This document shows positions 42,420 through 51,120 of a stretch of DNA of 64,000 nucleotides, piece after piece (the stretch's first letter is position 1; each line of letters opens with the position of its first letter). The notes under the pieces were generated by a model. That model made no database searches. It saw only the letters and a list, made by a program, of their open reading frames with translations, and had not been told where the DNA came from. The stretch lies in contig NZ_JBKBQG010000022.1 of assembly GCF_046292825.1 (NCBI RefSeq), forward strand, positions 1 through 64,000, read 5' to 3'. This DNA comes from Salinarimonas sp046292825 (GTDB lineage: Bacteria; Pseudomonadota; Alphaproteobacteria; Rhizobiales; Beijerinckiaceae). The position numbers and the translations under genes are program-made.

Positions 42420-44705
42420 TCAACCGCCGATATTGTAGGCGGCGAGCGCCGCCATGTTGACGATGTCGGCATCCGTCGAGCCGAGCGGAACGATCTGCAC
42501 GGGCTTGTCGAGGCCCACGATCAAGGGTCCCAGCACCGTGCCGCCGCCGAGCTCCTGCAGCATCTTCGTGGAGATCGCGGCCGAGTGGAAGGCGGGCATC
42601 ACGAGCACGTTCGCGGGGCCCTTGAGCCGCGCGAACGGGTAGGCGGCGAGGAGGTTCGCGTTGAGCGCCACGTCGGCGCCCATCTCGCCGTCGAACTCGA
42701 AATCGACGCGCCTTTTCTCGAGGAGCCGCACGGCCTCCTGCACCTTCTCCGCGCGCTCGGCCTTGGGCTGGCCGAAGGTGGAGAAGGAGAGCATCGCGAC
42801 CCGCGGCTCGTAGCCCAACCGGCGCGCGACGCCCGCCGCCTCGACCGCGATCTCGGCGAGCTCCTCCGCGCTCGGCATCTCGTGGATCGCCGTGTCGGCG
42901 ACGAGCACCGCGCGGCCGCGGCTGAGGCACAGCGAGACGCCGATCACCCGGTGGCCGGGCTTGGGGTCGATGACGCGGCGCACGTCCTCCATCGCGATCG
43001 AGTAATTGCGCGTCACGCCGGTGACCATGGCGTCGGCGTCGCCCATCGCCACCATCGAGGCGGCGAAATGGTTGCGGTCCTGGTTGATCAGGCGCTGGCA
43101 ATCGCGGAAGAGGAAGCCCTTGCGCTGCAGCCTGTCGTAGAGGAACTGCGCATAGACGGAGTTCTTCTTCGACAGGCGCGCGTTCATGATCGAGATGCCC
43201 TCGCGGCCCTCGAGCTCGATGCCGGCGAGCGTCGCCGTCTCCCGGATGCGGTCCTCGCGCCCGACGAGGATCGCCTCGCCCAATCCCTGGTTGGCGAAGG
43301 AGAGCGCCGCGCGGATCACCTGCTCCTCCTCGCCCTCGGCGAAGACGACGCGCTTGGGGAAGCGGCGCACGCGCTCGAAGATGCGGTTGAGCGTGCCGGC
43401 GACCGGGTCGCGCCGCGCCGAGAGCTGGGCGCGATAGGCGCGGCGGTCGACGATCGGCCGGCGCGCGACGCCCGTGTCCATCGCCGCCTGCGCCACCGCC
43501 GGCGGCACGGTCGAGATCAGCCGCGGGTCGAAGGGCACGGGGATGATGTATTCGCGCCCGAAGCGCGGGCGCGCGCCCTGATAGGCGGCGGCGACCTCGT
43601 CGGGCACGTCCTCGCGGGCGAGCGCGGCGAGCGCTTCGGCGGCGGCGATCTTCATCTCCATGTTGATCGTCGTCGCCTGCACGTCGAGCGCGCCGCGGAA
43701 GATGTAAGGAAAGCCCAGCACGTTGTTGACCTGATTGGGATAATCCGAGCGGCCCGTCGCCACGATCGCGTCGTCGCGCACGGCCGCGACCTCTTCGGGC
43801 GTGATCTCCGGGTCCGGGTTCGCCATCGCGAAGATGATCGGCTGGGGCGCCATCGAGGCGATCATGTCGGGCGTGAAGGCGCCCTTCACCGAGAGGCCGA
43901 ACACGGCATCCGCGCCCGCGAGCGCGTCCGCGAGCGAGCGCGCCGGCGTCTCGACCGCGTGCGCGGATTTCCACTGGTTCATGCCGCTCTCGCGGCCCTT
44001 GTAGACGACGCCCTTGGTGTCGCACAGAATCACGTTCTGCGGCGAGAACCCCATCGCCTTGAGGAGCTCGGTGCAGGCGATGCCGGCCGCGCCCGCGCCG
44101 TTGACGACGAGCTTCGTCGACTTGATGTCGCGCCCGGTCAGGTGCAGCGCGTTCAGCAGCCCCGCGGCCGCGATGATCGCGGTGCCGTGCTGGTCGTCGT
44201 GGAAGACGGGGATGTCCATCAATTCGCGCAGGCGCTCCTCGATGATGAAGCACTCGGGCGCCTTGATGTCCTCGAGATTGATGCCCCCGAAGGAGGGGCC
44301 GAGGAAGCGCACGGAATTGACGAACTCGTCCGCGTCCTCGGTGTCGACCTCGAGATCGATCGAATCGACGTCGGCGAAGCGCTTGAACAGGACCGCCTTG
44401 CCCTCCATCACGGGTTTTGACGCGAGCGCGCCCAGATTGCCGAGGCCGAGGATCGCCGTGCCGTTCGAGATCACCGCGACCATGTTCGCGCGCGCCGTCA
44501 GATCGAAGGCCCGCGAGGGATCCTCGGCGATCGCCTTCACCGGCACCGCGACGCCGGGCGAATACGCGAGCGACAGATCCCGCTGCGTCGCCATCGGCTT
44601 CGTCGGCACCACCTCCAACTTCCCCGGCCGCCCCTGCGCATGAAACTGCAGCGCCTCCTGGTCGGTGAAGGTGGGACGCGGGCGACGCGGTGGGTTGGTG
44701 GACAT
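42420..44705 (-). CDS. maeB: NADP-dependent malic enzyme with phosphotransacetylase-like domain
   Basis: A 761-residue protein with the MaeB layout: malic enzyme domain (residues about 20-430: SLAYSPGVAVP, VFHDDQHGTAII, NGAGAAGIACTELL) joined to a regulatory phosphotransacetylase-like domain (about 440-761: RVVFAEGEEEQVIRAA). It decarboxylates malate to pyruvate, supplying pyruvate and NADPH during growth on organic acids. The PTA-like domain usually has no transferase activity but mediates acetyl-CoA control. The ATG at 44705 was chosen; the extra 22 codons upstream are proline-rich and unlike the family. Confidence 0.95.
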   Translation of the reverse strand: MSTNPPRRPRPTFTDQEALQFHAQGRPGKLEVVPTKPMATQRDLSLAYSPGVAVPVKAIAEDPSRAFDLTARANMVAVISNGTAILGLGNLGALASKPVMEGKAVLFKRFADVDSIDLEVDTEDADEFVNSVRFLGPSFGGINLEDIKAPECFIIEERLRELMDIPVFHDDQHGTAIIAAAGLLNALHLTGRDIKSTKLVVNGAGAAGIACTELLKAMGFSPQNVILCDTKGVVYKGRESGMNQWKSAHAVETPARSLADALAGADAVFGLSVKGAFTPDMIASMAPQPIIFAMANPDPEITPEEVAAVRDDAIVATGRSDYPNQVNNVLGFPYIFRGALDVQATTINMEMKIAAAEALAALAREDVPDEVAAAYQGARPRFGREYIIPVPFDPRLISTVPPAVAQAAMDTGVARRPIVDRRAYRAQLSARRDPVAGTLNRIFERVRRFPKRVVFAEGEEEQVIRAALSFANQGLGEAILVGREDRIRETATLAGIELEGREGISIMNARLSKKNSVYAQFLYDRLQRKGFLFRDCQRLINQDRNHFAASMVAMGDADAMVTGVTRNYSIAMEDVRRVIDPKPGHRVIGVSLCLSRGRAVLVADTAIHEMPSAEELAEIAVEAAGVARRLGYEPRVAMLSFSTFGQPKAERAEKVQEAVRLLEKRRVDFEFDGEMGADVALNANLLAAYPFARLKGPANVLVMPAFHSAAISTKMLQELGGGTVLGPLIVGLDKPVQIVPLGSTDADIVNMAALAAYNIGG

Positions 44706-44913
44706 GGGGGTCGGCTCGACGGGGTGGTGGATGGGAGGCGGGACTTTAGGGGGGTTGGGGTGGGGGGGCAAGGGTGGGGGGTGGGGGTGGGAGCTCGAAG
44801 AAACACCTCCTGACTATTGAAGGCTTCGAGCAATGTCCGGACGTCTACCTACTTGTTCACGCTCATTGCGAATTGTATATCTGGATAAAGAACGAATCAT
44901 GGAATGGTGGATC

Positions 44914-46842
44914 ATGCCCTGGGATGACAATCTCGACCCACAAAGTCCTGCTTACATGATCGCATCGGAAACAAACGACAACATTCGGGTTGTTGCGGGT
45001 CCGGGAACAGGCAAATCTTTCGCGATGAAGCGCAGGGTCGCGAGGCTTCTTGAGTCTGGCGTTGCGGCTCAGCAGATCCTTCCGGTCACTTTCACTCGCG
45101 TAGCGGCGGGCGATTTGCAACGCGAATTAGGTGGAATGGACGTTCCTGGAAGTCGAGACATCGTAGCCTACACGCTTCATAGCCTTGCATTTCGTATCCT
45201 GGCTAGAAATCACGTCCTCCAGCAGTTGAACCGAGAGCCTCGACCGTTAAACGAATTCGAGCTTGAGCCATTTTATGAAGATCTTCGGCAGCGAGGGCGG
45301 GGCAAGGAAAAGTTGAAAAAACTGAAGGCGGCTTATGAGGCCGCTTGGGCTCGCCTACAGGTCGAGGAGCCTGGGTATGTTGCTGATGCGGACGATCGGG
45401 AATTTGAACGGGATCTACTGAGTTGGATGCGTTTCCATAGGAGCATGCTGATCGGTGAGGTCATACCTCACCTTTACGTATATTTGCGAGACAACCCGAT
45501 TGCAGCGGAACGTAGGGAATTTCCGTATATTTTGGTTGACGAGTACCAAGACTTAAATAAGGTTGAGCAATCTGTTATTGACTTGCTTTCAGAGCAGGGT
45601 GAGGTATGTATTGTCGGTGATGACGATCAATCAATTTACAGTTTCAAGCACGCGCATCCCAATGGTATACGTGATTGGGTGGTGCAGAGACCAAATGTTG
45701 CAGATCTCACGCTTTCCGAATGCCGACGCTGTCCGGTTCGCGTGACACATATGGCAAATAGTCTTATATTGAATAACAACAATCGACCAGTCGTGCGCGA
45801 ACTAATACCACGTGCACAGAATGGCGATGGCGTTGTCAGCATTCGGCAATATCAAAGCCTTGAAGATGAAGTAAACGGAATAGCGCAGATCGTTATCGAC
45901 GAAATTCAATCTGGAGTTCCAGAAGGCGACATATTGATACTAACTCCGCGACGCGCCATCGGTATGATGATTTGCAATCGACTTAGAGAATCGAACGTTA
46001 ATGTTCGATCCTATGTTTCTGAAAGCGAAATTGACGAGCGAGAAGTCCAGAGACAACTAGCTCTGCTTAAGCTTCATATCGATCGTGATGACCGTGTAGC
46101 TTTGCGTTGGCTTCTTGGGTATGGAAGCCCAACGTGGCGCTCTGGGGCATATGCTCGCGTGAGAGAAATTTGCGAAGCAGAAAATGTTACTCCATACAAT
46201 CTCATGGTCAGTCTCTCCAACAGAACGCGGAATTTACCAAACTGTCGTGACCTGATTCAAGCGTTCGATCAGATCACTGAAGAACTAGCGCTAATGGAAG
46301 GCCTGCCTGAGCTAGCTCAGTTGATAGATTACGTGTTCCCTGAGGCAGAGCTGGCATACGAGGAAATTCGGAACTTGGCCTCCGATGTTTTGGCTACCGT
46401 GAATGAGAATAATCCAGCTGAATTCCTTAGGGAGCTTGTTCTTTCAATAGCTAAGCCTGAGCCTCCTGAAGAGGTTGACGAAGTTCGTGTTATGTCCCTT
46501 CACAAAAGTAAGGGCTTAAGCTCTCCTGTTACCATTATCACTTCGTGCATTCAGGGATTGATGCCGAACTTAGGTGACCCGAATATGCCCGCGCATGCGG
46601 CTGCTGCGGCGCTTGAAGAGCAGCGCCGGCTGTTTTATGTCGCAATTACACGTGTGAAGGCTGATCCGAATAACGGAAAACCAGGCAAGTTATACATTAC
46701 GTATCCCGCAAGTGTGCCGACTGGCATCGCTCGGAGTGGTAATATAGCGATCTCTGTGTTTAGGCGAGGGCAAGCAGCCGTGTCTGGGAGCCAATTCATC
46801 AATGAACTTGGACCGTCCGCACCACGGCCTGTACGCGGTTAA
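44914..46842 (+). CDS. UvrD/PcrA-type superfamily 1 DNA helicase in a low-GC island
   Basis: A 642-residue SF1A helicase. Motif I is AGPGTGKSFAMKRR, motif Ia VTFTRVAA, motif II LVDEYQDLN, motif III GDDDQSIYSFKHA, motif IV ECRRCP, motif V MSLHKSKGL and motif VI EEQRRLFYVAITR. It lacks the long C-terminal tail of PcrA. Base composition and codon use (many A/T-ending codons) differ sharply from every neighbour, pointing to recent transfer. Similar helicases occur in phage-defence loci (for example the GajB-like partners of OLD nucleases), but no nuclease is encoded next to it. ATG at 44914 has a tggtgg run upstream; 44899 and 44833 are alternatives. Confidence 0.88.
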   Translation: MPWDDNLDPQSPAYMIASETNDNIRVVAGPGTGKSFAMKRRVARLLESGVAAQQILPVTFTRVAAGDLQRELGGMDVPGSRDIVAYTLHSLAFRILARNHVLQQLNREPRPLNEFELEPFYEDLRQRGRGKEKLKKLKAAYEAAWARLQVEEPGYVADADDREFERDLLSWMRFHRSMLIGEVIPHLYVYLRDNPIAAERREFPYILVDEYQDLNKVEQSVIDLLSEQGEVCIVGDDDQSIYSFKHAHPNGIRDWVVQRPNVADLTLSECRRCPVRVTHMANSLILNNNNRPVVRELIPRAQNGDGVVSIRQYQSLEDEVNGIAQIVIDEIQSGVPEGDILILTPRRAIGMMICNRLRESNVNVRSYVSESEIDEREVQRQLALLKLHIDRDDRVALRWLLGYGSPTWRSGAYARVREICEAENVTPYNLMVSLSNRTRNLPNCRDLIQAFDQITEELALMEGLPELAQLIDYVFPEAELAYEEIRNLASDVLATVNENNPAEFLRELVLSIAKPEPPEEVDEVRVMSLHKSKGLSSPVTIITSCIQGLMPNLGDPNMPAHAAAAALEEQRRLFYVAITRVKADPNNGKPGKLYITYPASVPTGIARSGNIAISVFRRGQAAVSGSQFINELGPSAPRPVRG

Positions 46843-46910
46843 GGGGCGTCGGGCGGAGGATGGGGCTCCGGGGCTGCGGCGGGGTGGGTGATTTGGTCTC
46901 GACCCGTGCG

Positions 46911-46949
46911 CCCTCACCCCCGGCCCCTCTCCCGTTCGGGAGAGGGGAG
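46911..46949. repeat. Short dispersed palindromic repeat, copy 1
   Basis: The segment ccctcacccccggcccctct continues into a cccgttcgggagagggg hairpin. Nearly identical copies lie at 60191-60229 and, inverted, at 60092-60128. It follows the helicase gene and could act as a terminator structure. Confidence 0.7.
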
Positions 46950-46950
46950 A

Positions 46951-47199
46951 TCACCCCCTCCGCCTCACCCCTTCCCCCCCACCATCCCCCTTCATCAAAA
47001 ACACCACCCCCTCCCGCTCGAACGCCTCCCGAATTGCCGCCACCGTCCGCGCATAGCCCTTCAACGGCCCCGGATCGCGCTCCAACCTCACCACGGTCGG
47101 ATGCGACACCCCGGACTTGTCGGCCAGATCCTTCTGTTCCCAGCGCAGGAGGGCGCGGGCGGCGCGGACTTGTTCGGCGGTGATGCGGGGTTCAGCCAT
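46951..47199 (-). CDS. Small XRE-family helix-turn-helix regulator
   Basis: An 82-residue regulator: ITAEQVRAARALLRWEQKDLADKSGVSHPTVVRLERDPGPL (residues about 5-45) is a Cro/C1-type helix-turn-helix, and the C-terminal part (AIREAFEREGVVFLM) is typical of a family of very short rhizobial regulators. It is divergent from the 139-residue hypothetical gene, and a promoter-like element lies between them, so it probably controls that gene and/or itself. Confidence 0.85.
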   Translation of the reverse strand: MAEPRITAEQVRAARALLRWEQKDLADKSGVSHPTVVRLERDPGPLKGYARTVAAIREAFEREGVVFLMKGDGGGEGVRRRG

Positions 47200-47230
47200 G
47201 GGGTGGGGCGCGAAGTTGATAATTCATTTG

Positions 47231-47259
47231 TTGACTCGGGCCGCGAAGTCGCGTATTCA
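47231..47259 (+). promoter_or_regulatory. Sigma-70-type promoter for the 139-residue hypothetical gene
   Basis: A TTGACT -35 box at 47231-47236 and a TATTCA -10 box at 47254-47259 are separated by exactly 17 bases. The start codon follows 33 bp later with an aggagg site. Nearby AT-rich tracts (ttgataattcatttg) may be the XRE operator. Confidence 0.6.
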
Positions 47260-47292
47260 GTGATCAACCTAGACGATTCCAGGAGGCCCGTC

Positions 47293-47712
47293 ATGTCGGA
47301 CGACGCGCTCGCGTGTCCGCTCGCGAAACTATGCGCGGAGGCGGCTTTGCTCGTCGCGCGCAAGGACGCGGCGGATGCGGCGGGGTTGGCGGGGCGGGAG
47401 GGGGCTTCGTTCGCGCTCGACGAGGTGTCGATGAGCCTCGACCACGTCGCCATGCGCGCCTCCGACCACGTGCCGCGCTCCGATCTCGGCGCGCTCTTCG
47501 CGCTCGCCTGCGCGGCGGGCGAGGTCGAGGCTTTGGCGCGGGCGAGCGAGCCGAGCGCCGACGCGATCCGCCGCCTGCGCCGCCACCTCTACGGCGCCGC
47601 CGCCCACCTCGCGCGCAAGAGCCCCCTCCCACCCCGCCTCGCCGCCTTCTGGCTCCCCCCCTGGCTCGACCCGCACGCGGCGTTACGGGGGGAGATCACC
47701 GGGGGCGGGTGA
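47293..47712 (+). CDS. Hypothetical protein, divergent from XRE regulator
   Basis: I do not recognise this 139-residue product. It starts MSDDALACPLAKLCAEAALL, looks largely helical, and ends in a Pro- and Trp-containing segment (AAFWLPPWLDPHAAL). There is no signal peptide or membrane helix. The ATG at 47293 has a perfect aggagg six bases upstream and a good promoter before it, so expression is likely. The two flanking genes are the divergent XRE regulator and, downstream, a partial dispersed repeat. Confidence 0.7.
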   Translation: MSDDALACPLAKLCAEAALLVARKDAADAAGLAGREGASFALDEVSMSLDHVAMRASDHVPRSDLGALFALACAAGEVEALARASEPSADAIRRLRRHLYGAAAHLARKSPLPPRLAAFWLPPWLDPHAALRGEITGGG

Positions 47713-47786
47713 GGAAGGCGCGCCCGTGTCCTTTCCCACAAGGGGGAAGGACAAGAGAGCGCGTCGCTCGGATCGGGTCGCCGGAG

Positions 47787-47857
47787 CGAGCGCGCATGCG
47801 CGCTCGGACCATTGTCGGGAGTCTGGGTTCCGGGCTCGCTTCGCGCCCCGGAATGAC
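47787..47857. repeat. Long dispersed repeat, partial copy
   Basis: Contains gagcgcgcatgcgcgctcgg and ends in cgcgccccggaatgac, matching the right half of the long inverted repeats at 5051, 49798 and 53359. The left arm is missing. Confidence 0.65.
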
Positions 47858-47896
47858 GGCGTCGAGGCAGGGCGCGCAGGCGAGCGCAAGCGCGCC

Positions 47897-48121
47897 TCAC
47901 CCCTGGCCCGTCCCCCCGTCCGACGGCGCGAGCGTCTCCTTCGCCAGCGCGATCGCCTCGGCCAGCACCCGCTCGTCGCCGATATGGTTGGCGAGGATGA
48001 GAACGAGGCGGGTGTCGAGGGCGGCGGAGGTGGCGTCGTCGAGGCCGCGATGGGCTTCGACGAGCAGGCGGTAGGCGCGGTCCGGGTCGGGGAAGCGGGA
48101 GGTGGTGTCGAGCGCGCTCAC
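47897..48121 (-). CDS. DUF2783 domain protein
   Basis: A 74-residue protein starting at GTG, overlapping the stop of the flavin monooxygenase by 4 bp. The core LDTRLVLILANHIGDERVLAEAIALAK matches my recollection of DUF2783, small helical proteins found almost always next to 3-(3-hydroxyphenyl)propionate hydroxylase-like flavoproteins. It may be an accessory subunit; its function is not established. Confidence 0.8.
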   Translation of the reverse strand: MSALDTTSRFPDPDRAYRLLVEAHRGLDDATSAALDTRLVLILANHIGDERVLAEAIALAKETLAPSDGGTGQG

Positions 48122-49731
48122 GGGGTTCCTCCGAGCATGCGGGCGGCGGCGGCGGCGAGATCGGCGGCGCTCGGCCGGCGGAAGCGGGCGGCGAGGTGCT
48201 GGTCGGGGCGAACGAGGCAGGCGCTGCCGGGGGTGAGGTCGAGGCGCTGCGCGAGGAGGCCCGCTTCGTCGCGCACGTCCTCGCCGATCACGAGCCGCGC
48301 CACGCCCGGCGGGGTCTCGACGAGGTCGGCGCCGGCTCGCGCGAGGATCGCGGTCGGCGCGCCGCCGAGCGCCTCGAGCAGCCAGATCGCACGCCCGTCG
48401 CGATCGACGAGCGGCGCATCCGGCAATGGTCCCCCGAGCCGCGCGCTCCCGCCCCAATCGTCGCGATCGGGGGTGGTGAGCGGGGTGTCGGCATAGACGC
48501 TCGGCGTCGAGAGGCGGCCGGAATTGACCAGGCGCTTGCCGAACGCGGTCGTGCGCGCGAGCGCGAGCGCGGCATCGCGCAGCCGGGTCTCCTGGGGGCT
48601 GCGCGGCGCGATGAAATCGGTCGAGCGGGTGGAATGGCCGATATTCTCGTCGGCGGCGGCGACGCGCTCGCGCTCGTAGGTGTCGAGGAGGGCAGGGGGC
48701 GCCTCGCCGCGCACGACGCGGGCGAGCTTCCAGGCGAGGTTTTCGGCGTCCTGAATGCCGGAATTCGCCCCGCGCGCCCCGAAGGGCGAGACCTGATGGG
48801 CGGAATCGCCCGCAAAAATCACCCGCCCGTGCAGGAAGCGCTCGAGCCGCCGACACTGGAAGGTGTAGACAGACACCCATTCGAGCGCGAAATCCGAGTG
48901 GCCGAGCATGGCCTCGATCCGCGGGATCACCCGCTCGGGCCGCTGCTCGGCGGCGGCGTCCGCCTCCGCGCCGAGCCCCAGATCGATGCGCCAGACGTCG
49001 TCGGGCTGCTTGTGGAGGAGCGCCGAGCGGCCGGGATGGAAGGGCGGGTCGAACCAGAACCAGCGCTCGGTGGGGAAGGCGCCGGTCATCTTGACGTCGG
49101 CGATGAGGAAGCGCTCCTCGAACACCTCGCCCATGAACTCGAGGCCGAGCATGGCGCGCGTCGGCGAGCGGGCGCCGTCGCAGGCGCAGACCCAGTCCGC
49201 GTCGAGGTCGTATGGGCCGTCCGGGGTCTCGATCGTGAGGCGCGCGCCGTCGTTGCGGGGCGCGATGGCGATCACCTTGTTGCGCCAGCGGATCTCGACA
49301 TTCGCGTTCGCGAGCGCGGCCTCGACGAGATAATGCTCGAGGTAGTATTGCTGCAGGTTGACGAAGGCGGGCATCGCGTGGCCGCCCTCGGGCAGGAGGT
49401 CGAAGGAATAGAGCGCCTCCTCGCCCTGAAACACGCGGCCCACCTTCCAGGTGACGCCCTTCTCGAGGCATTTCGCGCCGATGCCGAGCCGATTGAGGAT
49501 TTCCAGCGTGCGCTTGGCGTAGCAGATGCCGCGCGAGCCCTCGCCGATCCGGTCGGCATCGTCGAGGACGACGACCGGCACGCCGCGCTGCCCGAGATCG
49601 AGCGCGAGCGCGAGCCCGACCGGCCCGGCGCCGATCACCACCACGGGTCGGCGGACGGGGGAGGGGGCGTCCTGGTCCGGCGAGCGGGCATAGGCGAATT
49701 GGTAGAGGGATTTGCGCGCGTTCGTGGACAT
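48118..49731 (-). CDS. FAD-dependent aromatic monooxygenase (MhpA-like)
   Basis: A 537-residue class A flavoprotein hydroxylase. The FAD motif VIGAGPVGLALALDLGQRG lies near residues 31-49, the second motif VCACDGARSPTRAML holds the DG sequence, and GDSAHQVSPFGARGANSGIQD is the third FAD contact. Closest relatives in function are 3-(3-hydroxyphenyl)propionate hydroxylases. Next to tyrosine/homogentisate genes it probably hydroxylates a phenolic intermediate. The stop overlaps the DUF2783 start. Upstream is a 270-bp gap filled mostly by a long repeat. Confidence 0.88.
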   Translation of the reverse strand: MSTNARKSLYQFAYARSPDQDAPSPVRRPVVVIGAGPVGLALALDLGQRGVPVVVLDDADRIGEGSRGICYAKRTLEILNRLGIGAKCLEKGVTWKVGRVFQGEEALYSFDLLPEGGHAMPAFVNLQQYYLEHYLVEAALANANVEIRWRNKVIAIAPRNDGARLTIETPDGPYDLDADWVCACDGARSPTRAMLGLEFMGEVFEERFLIADVKMTGAFPTERWFWFDPPFHPGRSALLHKQPDDVWRIDLGLGAEADAAAEQRPERVIPRIEAMLGHSDFALEWVSVYTFQCRRLERFLHGRVIFAGDSAHQVSPFGARGANSGIQDAENLAWKLARVVRGEAPPALLDTYERERVAAADENIGHSTRSTDFIAPRSPQETRLRDAALALARTTAFGKRLVNSGRLSTPSVYADTPLTTPDRDDWGGSARLGGPLPDAPLVDRDGRAIWLLEALGGAPTAILARAGADLVETPPGVARLVIGEDVRDEAGLLAQRLDLTPGSACLVRPDQHLAARFRRPSAADLAAAAARMLGGTP

Positions 49732-49797
49732 GGCTCCTCACCTCGGTTCGTTTGTTTTTCTCGTTCCCCTGACATCTCGAAAACGTCTCTCAGGGTT

Positions 49798-49974
49798 GTC
49801 ATCCCGGACGCCGAAGGCGATCCGGGACCCATACGCCCGACGCATCAGTCGCAGCCTATAGGCTGCGTTTCGCCGACGAGCGACGCTGCACGCGCGAGAC
49901 GCGAGCGCGGCATGCGCGCTCGGACGATCCTCGGAGTGTATGGGTCCCGGGTCCGCTTCGCGGCCCGGGATAAC
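49798..49974. repeat. Long dispersed inverted repeat, copy 2
   Basis: Starts gtcatcccggacgccgaagg and ends ttcgcggcccgggataac. Relative to copy 1 it is inverted: the gcagcctataggctgcg and gcggcatgcgcgctcgg blocks occur in opposite order. It lies between the monooxygenase and the MBL gene. Confidence 0.8.
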
Positions 49975-50003
49975 AGCGCAACCCCCGAGCGAAAGGAGAC
50001 GCT

Positions 50004-50954
50004 TCACCCCTGCAACGCCGCCCACATCTCGCGGTCGCGCTCGGCGGTCCAGATGGTGGGGTGGTCCACCCCGGACGCCTCGTCGTAGGCGCGGGCGACG
50101 TTGAAGGGTTGGCAGTGCTCGTAGATGGCGAAGGAGCCGAATTTGGGGTCCATGACCTCGCGTACGGCGGCGTAGGTGTCCTTCAGCGAGCGCCCGCGCG
50201 CCACCGAAAGCTCGGCCTGCGTGTAGAGCGTGCCGACGAAATCGCGCGTCATCGCGATCGCCTCGCGCACGGTCGCGCGGTCGGTGAGCGCGTCGCCGCG
50301 GCCGGGCACGAGGGCCTTCGGGTTCGCGTTGCGGATGGCGTCGAGCGTCGCCGGCCACTCGCGCAGATGGGCGTCGCCGCAATAGCAGGCCGAGTGGTAC
50401 TCGACGAGATCGCCCGAGAACATCACCTCGGAATCCGGCACCCAGGCGACGATGTCGCCGGCCGTGTGGCCCGCGCCGAGATGGTAGAGCTTCACCTCGC
50501 GGCTGCCGAGGAAGACGCTCATCTCGTTCTCGAAGACGAGGTTCGGCCAGGTGAGGCCGGGGATCGATTCCGCGTCGCGGAAGAGGCGGGGGAAGCGCCC
50601 GTACTCGCTCTCCCAATCCTGCTGGCCGCGCTCCTCGATGAGCGCGAGCGTCAGATCCGAGGCGATGATGCCTTGCGCGGCGTAGGCCGACGCGCCCAGA
50701 ACGCGCACCGCATGGTAGTGCGTGAGGACGACGTACTTGATCGGCTTGTCGGTCACGAGGCGCACGCGGGCGATCACGTCCGAGGCCATCTTGGGGGTGG
50801 CCTGCGCGTCGATCACCATGCAGCAATCGTCGCCGACGATGATCCCCGAATTCGGGTCTCCTTGAGCCGTATAGGCGTAGAGATCGGGGCCGATCTCGGC
50901 GAAGGTGACCTCTTTCTCGGCCGTGTCGCCGGTGGAGGCGAAGCTCTTCGACAT
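50004..50954 (-). CDS. MBL-fold metallo-hydrolase with non-canonical metal motif
   Basis: A 316-residue metallo-beta-lactamase-fold protein. The fold is evident from VVLTHYHAVRVLGASAY, GAGHTAGDIVAWVP and VMFSGDLVEYHSACYCGD. The usual HxHxDH reads HYHAVR, so the Asp and third His are replaced, which should change or weaken the second metal site. The gene sits in the homogentisate-type cluster with the monooxygenase and the fumarylacetoacetase, so a hydrolase step in aromatic catabolism is plausible, though unproven. Confidence 0.82.
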   Translation of the reverse strand: MSKSFASTGDTAEKEVTFAEIGPDLYAYTAQGDPNSGIIVGDDCCMVIDAQATPKMASDVIARVRLVTDKPIKYVVLTHYHAVRVLGASAYAAQGIIASDLTLALIEERGQQDWESEYGRFPRLFRDAESIPGLTWPNLVFENEMSVFLGSREVKLYHLGAGHTAGDIVAWVPDSEVMFSGDLVEYHSACYCGDAHLREWPATLDAIRNANPKALVPGRGDALTDRATVREAIAMTRDFVGTLYTQAELSVARGRSLKDTYAAVREVMDPKFGSFAIYEHCQPFNVARAYDEASGVDHPTIWTAERDREMWAALQG

Positions 50955-50978
50955 GGACGTCTCCTACGTGATTTCATC

Positions 50979-51120
50979 CCTCCCCGAAGGGGAGGGTGGA
51001 CTTTCGAGGCGCGAGCCGAGAAAGGCCGGGTGGGGCCCGACGCGCCGAGGATCACCACCACCCGGGCCCCACCCGACCCCTTTCGCTTCGCTCAGGGGCC
51101 ACCCTCCCCTACGGGGAGGG
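50979..51120. repeat. Inverted pair of short dispersed hairpins
   Basis: Two facing hairpins, ccctccccgaaggggaggg on the left and ccctcccctacggggagggag on the right (each given by its core), about 100 bp apart between the MBL gene start and the fumarylacetoacetase end. A related hairpin occurs near 175-195. Confidence 0.6.

Noticed and set aside
44914..46842. Calling the helicase a Gabija system
   Set aside because: The required OLD-family nuclease GajA is not encoded on either side, so only the helicase can be stated.
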